From contig JADFUC010000491.1 of NCBI GenBank assembly GCA_019722365.1, positions 1 to 64,000 on the forward strand: a stretch of DNA of 64,000 bases. Reading direction: 5' to 3'. A program made the position numbers and the translations under genes. Of the stretch, positions 37,801 through 50,480 are shown piece after piece. The stretch's first letter is position 1. Each line of letters starts with the position of its first letter. The notes beneath the pieces were generated by a model. It was not told where the DNA came from. It made no database searches and was given only the letters and a program-made list of their open reading frames with translations. The stretch comes from Lithospermum erythrorhizon (lineage: Eukaryota; Streptophyta; Magnoliopsida; Boraginales; Boraginaceae).

Positions 37801-39256
37801 CACTATCTGGTTGCAGCTACTTGTTTCCAAAAGTGCTGTATCACAAAGAAGCATATCTTAACAAATCCTTTTCAAGAAAATTATCTTGCATTCTTGTTTC
37901 CAACACCCATTCTAGGAACTTAAATGGGAATGTACAGTATCTCATTTACTTCATGGATATTGAAGCTATGCCTGAAGGCCCTGAACACATATCAATATAA
38001 TACAATTATCAAGTACACCGGATTACCTGAACTCATACTATTGCAGAGATCTTTTGAAGGAGTTAATGGTCCGAATCAAGACTTAAGGAGCTTCCAATTA
38101 ATTCTGGAGTATGTCAAAGCTTTGCCTGTAAGTAAAGTAGGATTTCAGCTGTGTTTCAATAATATTTAACTCCTGCTAGTTGTAATTTTTTGAAAGTTTT
38201 CGATATTCGCAGACAGGGCAAGAAACAGATTTCATATTGGTCTCATGCACAGGATCGGGAATCGAACCTTCAAGAAGAGACCAAGTATTAAAAGCAAAGA
38301 AGGTGTCTTATTTTTTCCTTTCTAATATAATATACCCTACGTCCCTACAGCCTATTAGCTTTTCCTGAAGTCCTATTGTCATTGATTCTATGTTATTGAC
38401 CTTTTTGTAGGCTGGTGAAGATTCATTGCGTAGATCCGGCCTTGGTTACACAATTATTCGCCCTGGGCCATTAGTGGTAAGCATGTGATATATAGTTCTT
38501 CTGTTTCGTAGGTTAAGAGTATGACATAATCTATTCAAGGTGCTGCCTTTGGATATACCTCTACATGCTCACCAGGCACAGATCATTTGATTCACTACTA
38601 TCATATTACGGAGTAATTTATGGAGGATAAGGATTAGAAATAAGTTACTTATATGCTTCCTAGAAGCACTATAGATTATATCTCCCCGCCCTGAATCATG
38701 AAATGATCCTTGCAGGAAGAACCCGGTGGCCAACGTGCACTTATATTTGACCAAGGAAACAGGATATCGCAGGTGAAACTTCATATCAGTATAGTTTTCT
38801 GTTAAAATAAGATTGTGACGCTTCTCACTATCTACATGGACTTCAGGGAATAAGCTGTGCTGATGTTGCTGATATATGCGTAAAGGCATTGCATGATTCA
38901 ACTGCTAGGAACAAAAGCTTTGATGTATGTCATTCATAATTTCATGCTAGTAATCAAGACAAAAAATTAACATGGATAGGCTAAATAAGTTTCTGATGAC
39001 CAGGTATGTTATGAATATGTTGCTGAGCCAGGGAAGGAGCTGTATGAGTTGGTAAGACGCTAAATTTAAAGCTCTCGTATGAAGGGTTAAGATGTTTCCA
39101 TTAGTATCCCTGATTTCCATTACAAGCATCCTACTGGTCGTAGTATCTCAATGCTAAAACTGCACAATTGGGATCTGTTTTCAGGTTGCACATTTGCCCG
39201 ACAAAGCAAATAACTACTTGACTCCTGCACTCTCAGTTCTAGAGAAGAATACATAA
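34814..39256 (+). CDS. HCF173: HCF173, psbA mRNA translation factor of the chloroplast
   Basis: Thirteen exons: 34,814-35,401, 35,750-35,962, 36,258-36,462, 36,644-36,719, 36,814-36,949, 37,083-37,187, 38,047-38,127, 38,213-38,302, 38,411-38,476, 38,716-38,772, 38,847-38,924, 39,004-39,051 and 39,185-39,256. All are GT-AG with consistent phase, giving 604 residues (about 600 expected). The N-terminus is transit-peptide-like, followed by a Lys-rich stretch at 61-75. An atypical short-chain dehydrogenase fold starts near 170 with GATSRVG at 175-181. It is interrupted by a CIA30-type domain (about 290-470: WEVRQGTYFQD, YEGLVFSLGGNGRSYV, TLTIRFEP) and then resumes (YTIIRPGPL, AHLPDKANNYLTPALSVLE). 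In Arabidopsis HCF173 binds the psbA 5' UTR and is needed for D1 synthesis and photosystem II accumulation. The gene looks intact. Confidence 0.95.
37188..38046. other. HCF173 intron 6 (longest intron)
   Basis: This intron of 859 bp contains a stop-free stretch of 137 codons at 37,237-37,650 with no recognised domain, and an internal TATA-like actataaataaccc near 37,669 followed by CA-rich, leader-like sequence. It may contain an old insertion such as an LTR fragment. The flanking exons splice in frame across it. Confidence 0.4.
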
Positions 39257-40013
39257 GTATTTATATCATACATAGTATCCGAGCTGCAGAAATGCAGACA
39301 TTTGCATCATAGCTTACAGATTTATTGAAACTAATCCTTCTATAGCCCCTTCCAAACGTACAGAAACGGAGGAAATGGAAAGAAAAGAAAACCGCTGGTT
39401 AAGCGAATACTCGAGGTGTTTTTAGTACATATATGTTTATATGCCATCAGTGTCTATAGAGAGATCTCACTGTGATGTTTCCCTCGTAAATTTTCTATTT
39501 TTGTAAAACATAACCAGTTATGGTAGTTCTTGAAGGTAATTAGGTTGGTTGGAAAGCAAACTAAGAAAGGTATTTCCAGCAACATTAACTACTGCAACTC
39601 TGCCTTATTATCATGGCATATTTCTGTTTGTAGTATTCAAGTACCATTCATGGATTACTTCAGAAAATGATGCTTTATCCGCCTAGTTATCGTTGTGTAT
39701 TTCTGTTTCCTGCTCATCGATGAACAACTCTACTTAATTATATGACTATTGATCTAAATAGATATTGTAATTATGATATATCATCTAACTATTAGAAGTT
39801 GGAAGACGAACAACAATGTGGCATGAATATTTCCATTGATCTTGTATTTAGAGGCAGTATAACTTCTTTATTTCACCGTTTTTTTTTAAATTCATTTTTT
39901 AATAAAATAATTTGCACATATAGCTAGTTCATAAAAGGCCATAGAATCAAGAAGTCATCATTAAGTCAACTAATACCAATCATTGGGCAATCAAATTTGA
40001 GATAGGAGAAAGC
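39257..40013. other. HCF173 3' flank and spacer
   Basis: This holds the HCF173 3' UTR and the upstream region of the next same-strand gene. It is AT-rich with no other feature seen. Confidence 0.4.
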
Positions 40014-41044
40014 ATGCAGAGCACCAGATGCACACCCCTCCAACAAGGTGGCTCCTCCCCCACCAGAAGTGGCTCAACCAAAAGACCATCAACCTCAGTC
40101 TCACCTGTTCCTAAAAAATCCCTCAAGAAATCCCCTGAAACCATTCAAGGCTTCTCAAAACTCCCCCTCCCTATCACATTCCCTCCCCTCACTTCACCCA
40201 CAAAAACTACTCTCAACAGGACAATGTCAGAACCCATTTCAAAATTTAACCCCAAAAATGCCCCCTTTTCGCCTTTCTCTGCAACTTCCTCTGCCCATTT
40301 CTCCAAACCCAAATTTCAAGAAACCGCCAAAAATGGAAACTTCCCATCGAATGCACTACACAAACTTCTCAGATCAATTTCTGACCCAACTTCATTGTCA
40401 TTTGGGGTCCACACTAGTGAAACCCCAACTTCACAGGTTAACTATTTTTTTCATTATTTTCTTGATTTTTTTTTATAAAAAATGATTTTTTTGGGTGCAA
40501 TTTTGGGACTAATTTGGGTATTTAAATATAGTGGGTGCAGAAAATGAAAGAGAGTATTAAAAGAATAAGTGAGTTGTGTGATGAAGTCATTTGTGAAGAA
40601 GAAAAAGAAAATGAAGAATACTCTGAAGATGTCATCAATGAAGATCATAACAAGGTACCTAAATTGGTTTTAGTAAAAAAGAAAAGATTGGTTCTTTTAG
40701 TAAAACAAAATGGATGGTTCATTTAGTAAAAAAATGGTATTTCTTTTAGTAAAAAGATTGCTTCATCAGTAAAAAAAAGGAATAGTCTTTTAGTAAAAAA
40801 AAAGATTGGTTCTTTTAATATTATCTTTATTTATTTTTTGAAGTATGAAATAATTTTGAGTATTTAATTTGTTGGGTTTGTTGAACAGGATTGTGATGAT
40901 TCTGTGAATGTTGATAATAATGGTGAAGAAGCTGTGAGTGTGGAGAAGAAGGGAGATTCCTTGGTGGTTCATTTCAATTGTCCATGTGGGATTGATTATG
41001 AGATTCTTCTCTCTGGAAATAATTGCTATTACAAGTTGACTTAG
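40014..41044 (+). CDS. Small plant protein of unknown function with CPCG C-terminus
   Basis: Three exons, 40,014-40,436, 40,541-40,654 and 40,889-41,044, with GT-AG junctions all in phase 0, encode 230 residues. Residues 1-141 are rich in Ser, Thr, Pro and Lys, with little hydrophobic core, and look disordered. Residues 142-179 form an acidic, probably helical segment (SIKRISELCDEV, then Glu-rich). The C-terminal 30 residues are different: LVVHFNCPCGIDYEILLSG then NNCYYKL, with three Cys and alternating hydrophobic residues suggesting a small beta-rich fold. I do not recognise the family and assign no function. The intact frame and clean introns support a real gene. An overlapping +1 frame of 145 codons from 40,048 is a compositional shadow. 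Confidence 0.75.
40655..40825. repeat. Intronic minisatellite
   Basis: About six units of a roughly 30-bp motif, ttttagtaaaaaaag plus attggttc or similar, lie in the second intron of the small unknown gene. Confidence 0.7.
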
Positions 41045-42600
41045 ATACTTCTTTGAACAAATGTTCTTCATATCTGGGGAGGCAAATTAATTAGTTGTAT
41101 TCTTTTCATTCATTTCACTTTTTAGCTACTTTTTAGCCATAGGAGCAATGTGTATATATCATTCACAAGAAACTATGAGTCTTTCATTATGAATGTCATT
41201 TGTGTCAGATCACACTTTATCAACATAATTCATCTGACAGGGATAACTGTGGATAAAATATTCTCATCATACACATATAATCCAATAAAGAGGCATCAAT
41301 GATGTAAATAACAACACCCAATCAAATTAAATATAAACCCAACATATCAAAAACATGTAATCTTGCTTTATAACAATATAAGGCCACTAAAAAAATCAAA
41401 ACAAAAAAATATAAATTTTCTAAAAATAATCTTAAACATAAAAAGAAAAAATTAAAAAAAGAAAAAGAAAAAAGATAAGCCTCAGACCGTCCTAGTCATG
41501 GTTCATGTAATATATCTACATATTGTATTTCAGTGAATAAAGCATGAATCATCATCGGCTAAACCAAAATATTAGAAAAAAATTAACAAAACCAAACATA
41601 AATACACATTAAAATTTGAGGAATACAGATGGTGTTTAATAGTGAGATTGAAGCAATTTATAGAGCTGCATTACAATTTACAAGTTTATAACCTAGGCTA
41701 GGTCTAATATTAGACTTCTGGGCCAAAAAATAGTTTGAGCCCAAAATCAATAAAATTAGTTCAGCCCAAAAATAGTCATTTTAAAGCTTTTCTCTAGATT
41801 TAGGTTTTTTTACACGTTTTTGTGATTGATATTTATTTTTCGATTTATTTCTCCAATTGAAATGTATTTTATTAATATAATTTATCTTTCAATCAACATG
41901 TTGTTGGACAATACTCCGGGTGGATATGTTCAACCATCAAACAGATTCGGTACGTAGATACAGACGCTTAGGTGGTTTACTAGGGCTAGTTTATATTTAT
42001 ATCTATTGTATTCCGTTCAGCCCTAAAAAAATTTCATTTTGCATTTTCATTGTCAAAGATGAACGAGCTTTACGATCTTGTTTTTACACCCAAAATTTTG
42101 ATTTGAATCAAAATTATCAAGTTAATATTAAAGTGTGTTTAAAATATAATATTTTGGTATTTTGATATGTGATTATTTAAGTTCAACTCGTCAAAATTCA
42201 ACATGTGACAATCTTTTAAGGATAGAGGAGTATTTTTCTTTTTGTAGATATTTAAATATACGATTCATCATATTTTCAATTTGATTGGTTATTCTTCTGA
42301 GGAAGGAATTCAATTTTAGTTGATATGTTTATCTTCTTTAATTCATTTATATTCATAGTAATTCTATCATTTATGAATAAATATGGATCGATTTAATAAA
42401 AAAAATTTAATTTTGCCTTAATTTCGTACAAGTACTCAAATTAAATCTCACGATAATTTTCCTCAGTGTTTTGTTAAATCTTTTTCCACAAGTTTGTTGA
42501 AGATTTATAGGAGGCTCTCGAATCAACAATGGAAATGATTATTCTGACAAAGTATAATAAATACAACATCCAGCATCCATATAGTTTCTCGATTGATTTT
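41045..42600. other. AT-rich intergenic DNA, no gene seen
   Basis: A-rich low-complexity sequence (especially 41,380-41,480) and short chance frames; no recognisable element boundary. Confidence 0.35.
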
Positions 42601-43560
42601 GGTTTTCTTTTAAATCTCAAATGATTTCATTTTTGTAGGATATTGTTGGAAATCAGTAGATATTGATTTTCCAATAATTATGCTTTCATTCTGATAATTG
42701 TTATAGCAATTTGTTACTAGTTTAGCTAAATGTGATTACTAAAACTAAGTGTTCAATAATAGTAATTGTAATTCTTGCTTGAGTTCATGATATCTAGGGA
42801 ATTATGTCGAGATATTTAGATCGTACATAATCGTTATAATAATAATGGTCAATTATATTATTATATATTTCTTATTAGATCTCGTGCATAATCTCATTTA
42901 TGAAATTAAACTATATTTAGTAAATTGAAATTGATTGTAATCAATAAAATTCTCAATCGGCAATTTTGCATTGATAATGTAAATATTAGTGGATGAACTT
43001 CGAATTAATTAGCGATAGTTTAATTAATTAAATAGTTGTTTGAGCTTGTTAATAACTCGTTAATAATATTTTATGAGTTAGTTTAAAATTAAAACAAATT
43101 CGGCTCATTAACTATTCGGTTGGATCTTAGGTTTAATTAATGAGACTCTATTTATATGGGTTTTATTAGGTTAAACACTCTAACACATAAAAACCTAACA
43201 ATTGAAGAAAAAAATTCAGCCACCTCCGTCTCTAAAAGTGGCGAGACACATCAAGTTCAAAATTGTAATTAACGGCTTGATTTTCCATCGATTCATTGTG
43301 TGTTACGGACTTCCGAATATATGATTGAACCCTCTGGTGTGGATATTTGGAGGCATTATGTGTGATTGCTTTCGCAACATAGGAATTCAAAGGAGGTTTC
43401 GTGAAAAAAATTGTTCTTGATTTATTCACATTATATTTGTAAGTTCGATATTAATATATTGTAATATATTATTAGATCTGATGATTATAATAATTAAATT
43501 GATCCTGATATGTTATTTGTTTAAAGTTTTATTCGAAATATGCTTAAATTTTCCATCAAA
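42600..43560 (+). mobile_element. Copia LTR-like region, probably a solo LTR
   Basis: AT-rich sequence of the style of plant copia LTRs, with a leader-like gggttttattaggttaaaca followed by actctaacacataaaaacc near 43,158-43,195. The last part (43,484-43,556) is repeated at 110-186 of this window. No coding region and no partner LTR are present, so a solo LTR is the simplest reading. Limits are approximate. Confidence 0.4.
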
Positions 43561-44136
43561 TATGTTATGGATGCTATGATTTGTAGGAATGTTATGACTA
43601 GTACTAGTGGATTAAGCTCGTCTGAAGACGGACCTAAAAGCCCTTAGTTATATAACATGGCCCACGCCCCACGGTAACAATATAAAAGTCAAACGAGTTG
43701 GCCTGATTATTCAATGGCCTCAAAATGTAAAACTTCATCCAGATTCTTTTTAATTATGCTTTCTAGTGCCCAATTTTTTCAAAATCGCATGCTAGCGTTA
43801 GAAATTATAATTCTATATTTTTAATGTACTTTTATTTTAAATTATCAACGAACCAATTATTTAGTTTCCAATTAATTGTCATTCTACATTTTAATTGTAC
43901 TTTTGATTATTTTTTATTTTTAGCAATGCGTGTAAATAAGCTATAGGAAACAGTAAAAAGGAGCGGATGATAATATGAAGTATTTCAGTTTGAAACTTTG
44001 AATGATGATTTTGATTAAAGGGAATTTGAAAGACCTATAATAGTAATCTATCTTGAGTCGTTTGTTGTGGCAAACATATTTTGTGTATCGGCTCGGCTAC
44101 TTTGTAATATCATGGGCAAAGGCATGAATCGTAGCT

Positions 44137-44490
44137 TTATATTTGAGGTGTGGAACTATTTCATCACTTATGTTTGGAAGGGTCTCTGACTTTTATCACT
44201 TATGTTTAAATATTAGCCACGTTAGTACTTCCGTTATACTTTTCATTAAATCCATGACTCCACGAGCACGTGTTGGACATGTGACACTAAAAGCAGACTA
44301 GATCGTCGCCGAAGTGTCGTTTCTTTAAAAATGCAAGGTATTCATAGGTACTCCCGGGCAATATTGTTAAAATGTCGCGTACTAACACGTCTTGAGAGTC
44401 GTGATTTAACGAACAATATAACGGAAGTACCAATTGGTTTAACATTTGAAGCGTAAAGGGATGAAAGTGGAACCACTCCAAGCATAAAAT
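44137..44490. mobile_element. Fold-back MITE-like element with long inverted repeats
   Basis: The left arm (44,137-44,273) and right arm (about 44,385-44,490) are imperfect reverse complements. Left acttccgttat pairs with right ataacggaagt; left tatttcatcact pairs with right agggatgaaa; left atttgaggtgtgg pairs with right ccactccaagcat. The whole would fold into a long hairpin of about 350 bp, as in Mutator-derived or similar MITEs. No coding capacity and no clear target duplication. Confidence 0.65.
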
Positions 44491-47400
44491 GATAATAATT
44501 CGCCTCAACAAGTAATGATTAAATTTCTTTTGCTAATCTCTCATTCATGCCAAGCAGTAGCTTCAAAACTACTTTACTAGATTAAAATTAAAATTTATAC
44601 ATGACAAACTGAAAGTACTAATCGAAAAAATTCTTAAATGAATACTCCCTAGAACTCAATGAGATCTTAGTCAAAATTGATTATACACTGAATCAAGGAA
44701 AGAGATCCTAACATAACTTCAAAATAACAATGCTTCTAATATACATGCTTTGCTCAAGAATCAACGACACTCTTCCTTATTGACCCCCAATCATCTTTGG
44801 AAAACAACATCGAGAAATAGTTGCTTGTTGCAAAAGAATATATCATATAGAGATACAAGAAGTAAAACAACATTTATTATCTTTTTTCATCAATGAAAAT
44901 TTGCAATTACCTCATTTGTCAATTGTCTCAATGGGTGCCGTCATTTGATTCTAAGGTGGACTATAAGCGGCAGGTTGTTAGCTTTTAGCTTTATCATATA
45001 TGAGAAAATGTCATAATATTATACATTCAAGAAATGCATTTAATAGTTATCAAAAATATATTTATTGCTACGCCTATTACCTTTCAAGCTTAAGAGCTAG
45101 CTAAAACATATTTCTCCAGCTTATAATCTTCTAGTTTTACTTGCAGTCTCAAGTTGACGATTTCTTTCTTAATTATAATATCATGAGCTCGCTCTTTTGT
45201 TTCATTTTCATTGTTTAAATTAAAAGTTCTTAATCACTCATAGCACTTGGAACCTTTAGTATTATCAATATATATACAACTGCATTGAAAGGATTGAAAT
45301 CCAGTATACATTTAAGAACAACTGATAATTAAAGGGAAGAGGAGATAATGGGAGCTTAAAAGCGACATTTTCACCAACTAGTTGGAATAGCGAATAAAAT
45401 AGTTAGGCGTGCTACAGCTATAGGTTTTAACATCGAATGATGTAAATAAAATTAAAGGCCTTGTGCCTTCTATAAAAGGGCTATTGAAAATGAAAATGAT
45501 GAGGGATAATCATGAGGATTCAACTTTATTATATGTAAAATGCAGTAAGAATCTAAGTTATAATATTGATCGTATCGATTATCGCTCTCGGTAACCTTGA
45601 GCATGTCGTACTTCCGTCGAAGTAACATATTTAGCAACAATTAAGCAAACCAACGAGGCGATGGTAGCGTATCTCACTTTTGAATTGATTATTTGAGAGC
45701 TCTTCGAGTCTAGCTGAAAGCTAGCGAATTCGGCAACTAGATAGATTAAAAGTTGGTAGCAAGCGATCTTTCAATACGGTGAGATGCCTGATTGTATAAA
45801 TGTAATTCTAAAAATTGCCTTTCCATTTGAAGCAAGTACTAAAATTTGAAGCAAAAAAATGACCTCTTTCAATCAAACACATGAAATTAGCAGTTTACCA
45901 ATTTCGATAGTGCAATAAGAAAGGAAAATAAGAAGCGGTTTAAGTTTGTCATTACACCAACACATTTAACAAATACACGATCAAGGAATTTCCAGTACAA
46001 ATCTATAAAGCAACCAAAAATAAGTTAATAACCGAAGATATTATGGAATCCCAAAAACATGTAAGAAACCTCGCCCCCAAAAAGCAGATGAAGAACAAAG
46101 AAAAGAATTAGAACAAAATAATTCATACAATTAAAACTAGCATGTGTTAGAATTTTAAGTCTAGATAAATACTTATAGCAAAGAATAGTAAGTCGACACA
46201 TGATTGACCTCTTGAAGCATTTGCATAGTCCCAAATAAATCGAGAAAGCACTCCAATCAACAACACAGGTAACAATAATATAGAACTACCATGTAGTCTT
46301 AGAATGACAATTGCAAATGGAAGCTAGGTCAAAATGGGATACAGAGTCGATGAAAAGCACATAAATCACTCAAGATGAATCGGGGCCAGAGAGAAAATAA
46401 AGTAAAAGTATGAGACGAGAAAAACAAATGTACAAAAATGAATATACTTCTTGACATTGAAGCAGGGAATAATAGTTACATGGCTAAGATGCGCGAGCTT
46501 TAATAATGTCGTACCTTTTTACCTTACTTGAATTGAATCAGCTTGATGCGCTTGAATTCTTCAATTAAGTCACAGTGACTACCGGCGACATATGCGCCCA
46601 CGGCAAATTAATACAATAAGTCTCGGGGAGTAGGGCAAGCAGTTCGATTGTACAGCTTTATTACCGTCTCGACCCGCAAGCTTGTCCCCAGTACCATGAC
46701 TCGTCCCTCAATTTCTAAAATTTTGTGATCAAAATTGAATGCAAATGCGAATGCAAGATCGTATTGCCAAGAGCTCACAGAAAGAACATCAAAATTAGAA
46801 GAGCGACTGGATTAAGCAAATCTGATAGCGCACCATCGCCAATAATTAAATTTGTATGTCTAACAAAAATGGAATAGAAATGTCGAACACCTATTATGTA
46901 GTTTGGGAATGGTTGACAAAAGATATTATATTTTAGTACCGATAACCTTAGAAGGTAGGAATGAAGCATGAATGTTTGGCGTCCATTACAACAAATAGGC
47001 GAAGATAATTACTACTTAGTATTAGCTTCAAACTCTGTCAATCACCTAAAATAAATAATTTTTCATTAAAGTGATAACTTTATCCCAAATATACCAAAAA
47101 CTAACCCACCATTCACTTTACAAAAAAAACAACGACCTTGCAACCTCTGAGAATACTATATAAATATAAAAAAAGTTGTAAGAAATTAAAAGTACCATGA
47201 GGCAAAAGTTGTTTACGCGACACAGCCAAAACACATAAAATAGTAATCAAAATAGTTTACAATTATTCGGTTAAGTATCTCTAACAAAACCCAAAAGCAA
47301 TACAGATTCATTAGTGAAAAAATGAAATATTGATTTATGTGAAGTAATACCTACAAGTAACGAAATTGGCTTCACTGCGAAGCTTCGAACAATGAACAAA

Positions 47401-47690
47401 AACACCAATCAAATCGTGAAAGTATAAAGAATGCGAGAAACAAATTAAGAAATGAGAATAAATTGTTCTCTTATCGATATGAAAGGAAGTAATATGTGAA
47501 GTGGAGTGTTTGGGGGAGATAAAGAGGCAAGCACGGTTTTAAATTAAGGGCGATGATGGGAGGAGGAGTTTTCAACAAACATTAAATGCCGATCAAATCA
47601 ACTTGACACCCGATCCAACGGCTCGAGGATTTAAGCGGTGTTATAGGAATTACATCGCCGGCGGATGTTTATAAATACATAAAAGCGAAG
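44491..47690. other. Intergenic DNA, unassigned
   Basis: AT-rich with islands of higher GC (45,540-45,780, 46,480-46,720 and 47,490-47,660). The last island read on the minus strand looks like a CT-rich leader (tctttatctcccccaaacac), but no coding exon follows on that strand. I cannot assign a gene; decayed transposon sequence is likely. Confidence 0.3.
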
Positions 47691-47929
47691 TAATTGATTG
47701 CTCGAAAACACAGCAAGCGAATTGCGCATTAGCTTGTAGCAAAAACAAAGCGAATTCGCTTGTTTGATAATTGACATGCTATTAGGTTGTTTGTTTGGCT
47801 ATAAATGAACTAGATCCATTACTTATTACACAATAAAGCGGAATTTTTGTGTGTTTGTTCGATACGAGCATGAGTATTAGCTTGTTTTGTTTATATGTAA
47901 ACACAGAGTACAAATTGAATATATAAACT

Positions 47930-48145
47930 ACTTAAATAAATTAATTACATAGAATGACTTAAATAATTAATTACATAACAAATATTAAATAATTTATTAC
48001 ATAAGAATGAATTAAATATATGTACATACGAATAAAATAAGTAACTAATTACATAAAAATGAAATAAATAAGTAATTACATAAGAATGAATTAAATAGTA
48101 ATTCCATAAGAAGAAATTAAATAATTAATTACATAAGAATGAATT
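47930..48145. repeat. Short tandem repeats, left side of the candidate element
   Basis: Several imperfect units containing ttacataagaatgaattaaata, AT-rich, about 25-35 bp each. Confidence 0.75.
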
Positions 48146-50254
48146 AATTAATGATGAAAATGGCTAAAACGCGTTGCTCCGGCGTCTAACTTGATATCTG
48201 CGCCCGACGGTAGTTCATCTATACCGGTAGTAATAGATTGAATAAGGGTGATTCTTTACCATGTTGAATTTCTAAACTAATTTGAAGCGTCTAGAGTCCA
48301 TTTTTCAATCTGATGCGATCGGAAGGATAGGATGATCGTACTAATCATGTAGCTACAATTAAAATTTGACAAATTAGCATCTGATATGTAGCAAGTGATT
48401 AATTTGAGAGATATGATCTTTGCAAGCACATAAAATGATTAAAAACCATTGATATTTCCTAAAACCAAATTGCTGTTGGCGGTCCCGTTTGATCGAGATG
48501 TTTGGAAGACAAGTTGTTCTACTTGGCGTCGGTAAATGCCTCAAATGCGGCATTGTGTGGTAGCGTGTCCACGTTCGACGATAAATTGATTTATCTCTGA
48601 GGAGTTGGGCAGGAGTGAGATAGTTTGAGAACAAGGTCGTCCCAGCATTGGAATGAGCCCTTAAAATCCCGCTCGTAAAGTTGTGAATTAAGTAAAGGAG
48701 GTCGGCAAAGAAGATCGTTCCTAACCGGGCCATTAAACCGTCATTCAGTAAATCGCTTGATACGGCTTTGCTCACAAGTCGGGATTACCGTCTCAGCGTA
48801 CATTGGTAACATTTTTCAATATAAGGGAGCATATACGGGAGGGGTGAGGTAAATAAATAGAACCTTGTAGTGGTAATGGTCATGACGAGGCGCTTTGTAA
48901 TCTCATGGGAGAGGGGGACATTCGGGTTAGTGATGATTGTGTATTGATTGTCCCGAGGGGGACTGACGGACTACCGTATCTTGGAGCTTTTTGAAATACT
49001 CATTAGTACCCATGACGAACCCGCTTTGGCAGCATGCCTACGCCACTTTTTCCTAGGAGATTGTTTGTAACCAATAAATTTCGCCGGCTTTCTCAAAAGC
49101 GGATGCCGTTGTCTTGCTTTATTTGATTTACTCGGTTTTGGCTCTCGACACAGGCGCTTGATAGTTTGGATGTTTGGGTATGACGATGTCTGCCCGGTCT
49201 GTATGATTAGGCTTAGCGGAATGGTGAGGGAGGACTTCCGTCGTTATCGAATGCTTGGTCTATTTTTTAGCCGCCACAAATCGTAACCTTGTGGAAACTA
49301 CATGTGTCGACTTTTGCCCCGATACTGGGTGTATGTCGCCCAGAGGAATGCTAATCCTAGATGGATTATCTTCTTTGTAGTACATGGGCCTGGTAGACCG
49401 TGTTAGATGAATGTAACAACACTTAACTTTGGGAATCGGCCTACCATTCTTACGATTCAGGTTATTAGATGAAAAGCTTTTCGTTGATATTTTTTCGACG
49501 AGGTTCTGAAAAGGTTGAGTGTGCAATATTGTTGTCCGGATCTAGTTCACTATACACGGACACTTTTTTATGTCGGTATTTGACCGCTTCATGACTTTAT
49601 GAAGCGTATGAAATATGGTGTCGAGCGGATAGTTTAGTCGCTTTTCAAATTCAGATTTGACTGGGTGATATTCCACCGACCACTGAGAATTTTATAATTT
49701 ACTCATGTCATTGAACTATATTTGTTAATTATTTTTTTATATTGAATGGCATGCACATTTGGTTGTATAATGGCGAAGTGGAAGTAGCGATCGACGTGAC
49801 AAGCGAGGATATTCGACTCACAGGGATGATCATTATGGATTTTTACGATAATCGATCGATCGAGGCCAACCTCGGTACTTTCAAATGTTACATGTTCTAT
49901 CTTTGCCTCTATTCCTCTGCATTGGGCGCGATATGGCCAGTTCAGTTGTTTGAATCCCTGCGTACGGTAGGCGTCCGGTTGAGGCAGGTGCTCTACTTAG
50001 AAACAGCGTTGTTGATGTGTCGTGAGGCATAGATGGTGTTTGGATCCGGGGAACACTTTTTACCGAGCATTTATCAAGCAGTCAGATGCATGACAGAATG
50101 CATTATGGCGCGTCTCGCTTTTATCAAATAATGCTTGGAGCCATTCAGAAACCAATGTGTAATTTTTCCTCCGCTTCGTATTCGGGAAAGCGTAGCATCT
50201 GGTGAATGTTTATATGCAATGGCCAATTATCATTTGCTTATAAACACGTAATCA

Positions 50255-50480
50255 TTTCAATATAATTGTGTAATATTAATTATAATTTGAATGTTAATAA
50301 TTTTTTAATTTTCATAATTTCGATTTTATAATTTGAATGTTGATAATTATTTATTGTGTATTTTGAATGTTAATAATTTCCAATTTTGATAATTATTCGA
50401 ATGTTGATAATTAATGTTAATAATTTAAATTTTGATAATTTCAAAAATTAATAATTAATGTTGTGTATTCGAAATTTATG
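50255..50480. repeat. Short tandem repeats, right side of the candidate element
   Basis: Repeated ttgaatgttaataattt and ttttgataatt units across about 220 bp. Confidence 0.75.

Noticed and set aside
40048..40485. 145-codon frame overlapping exon 1 of the small unknown gene
   Set aside because: It is a shadow of a Ser/Pro-rich exon; only the 40,014 frame splices in phase to the conserved C-terminus.
48374..48775. Minus-strand 133-codon frame as a PIF/Harbinger or gag protein
   Set aside because: I compared it with the motifs I know for Harbinger transposase and retrotransposon gag and found no convincing match.
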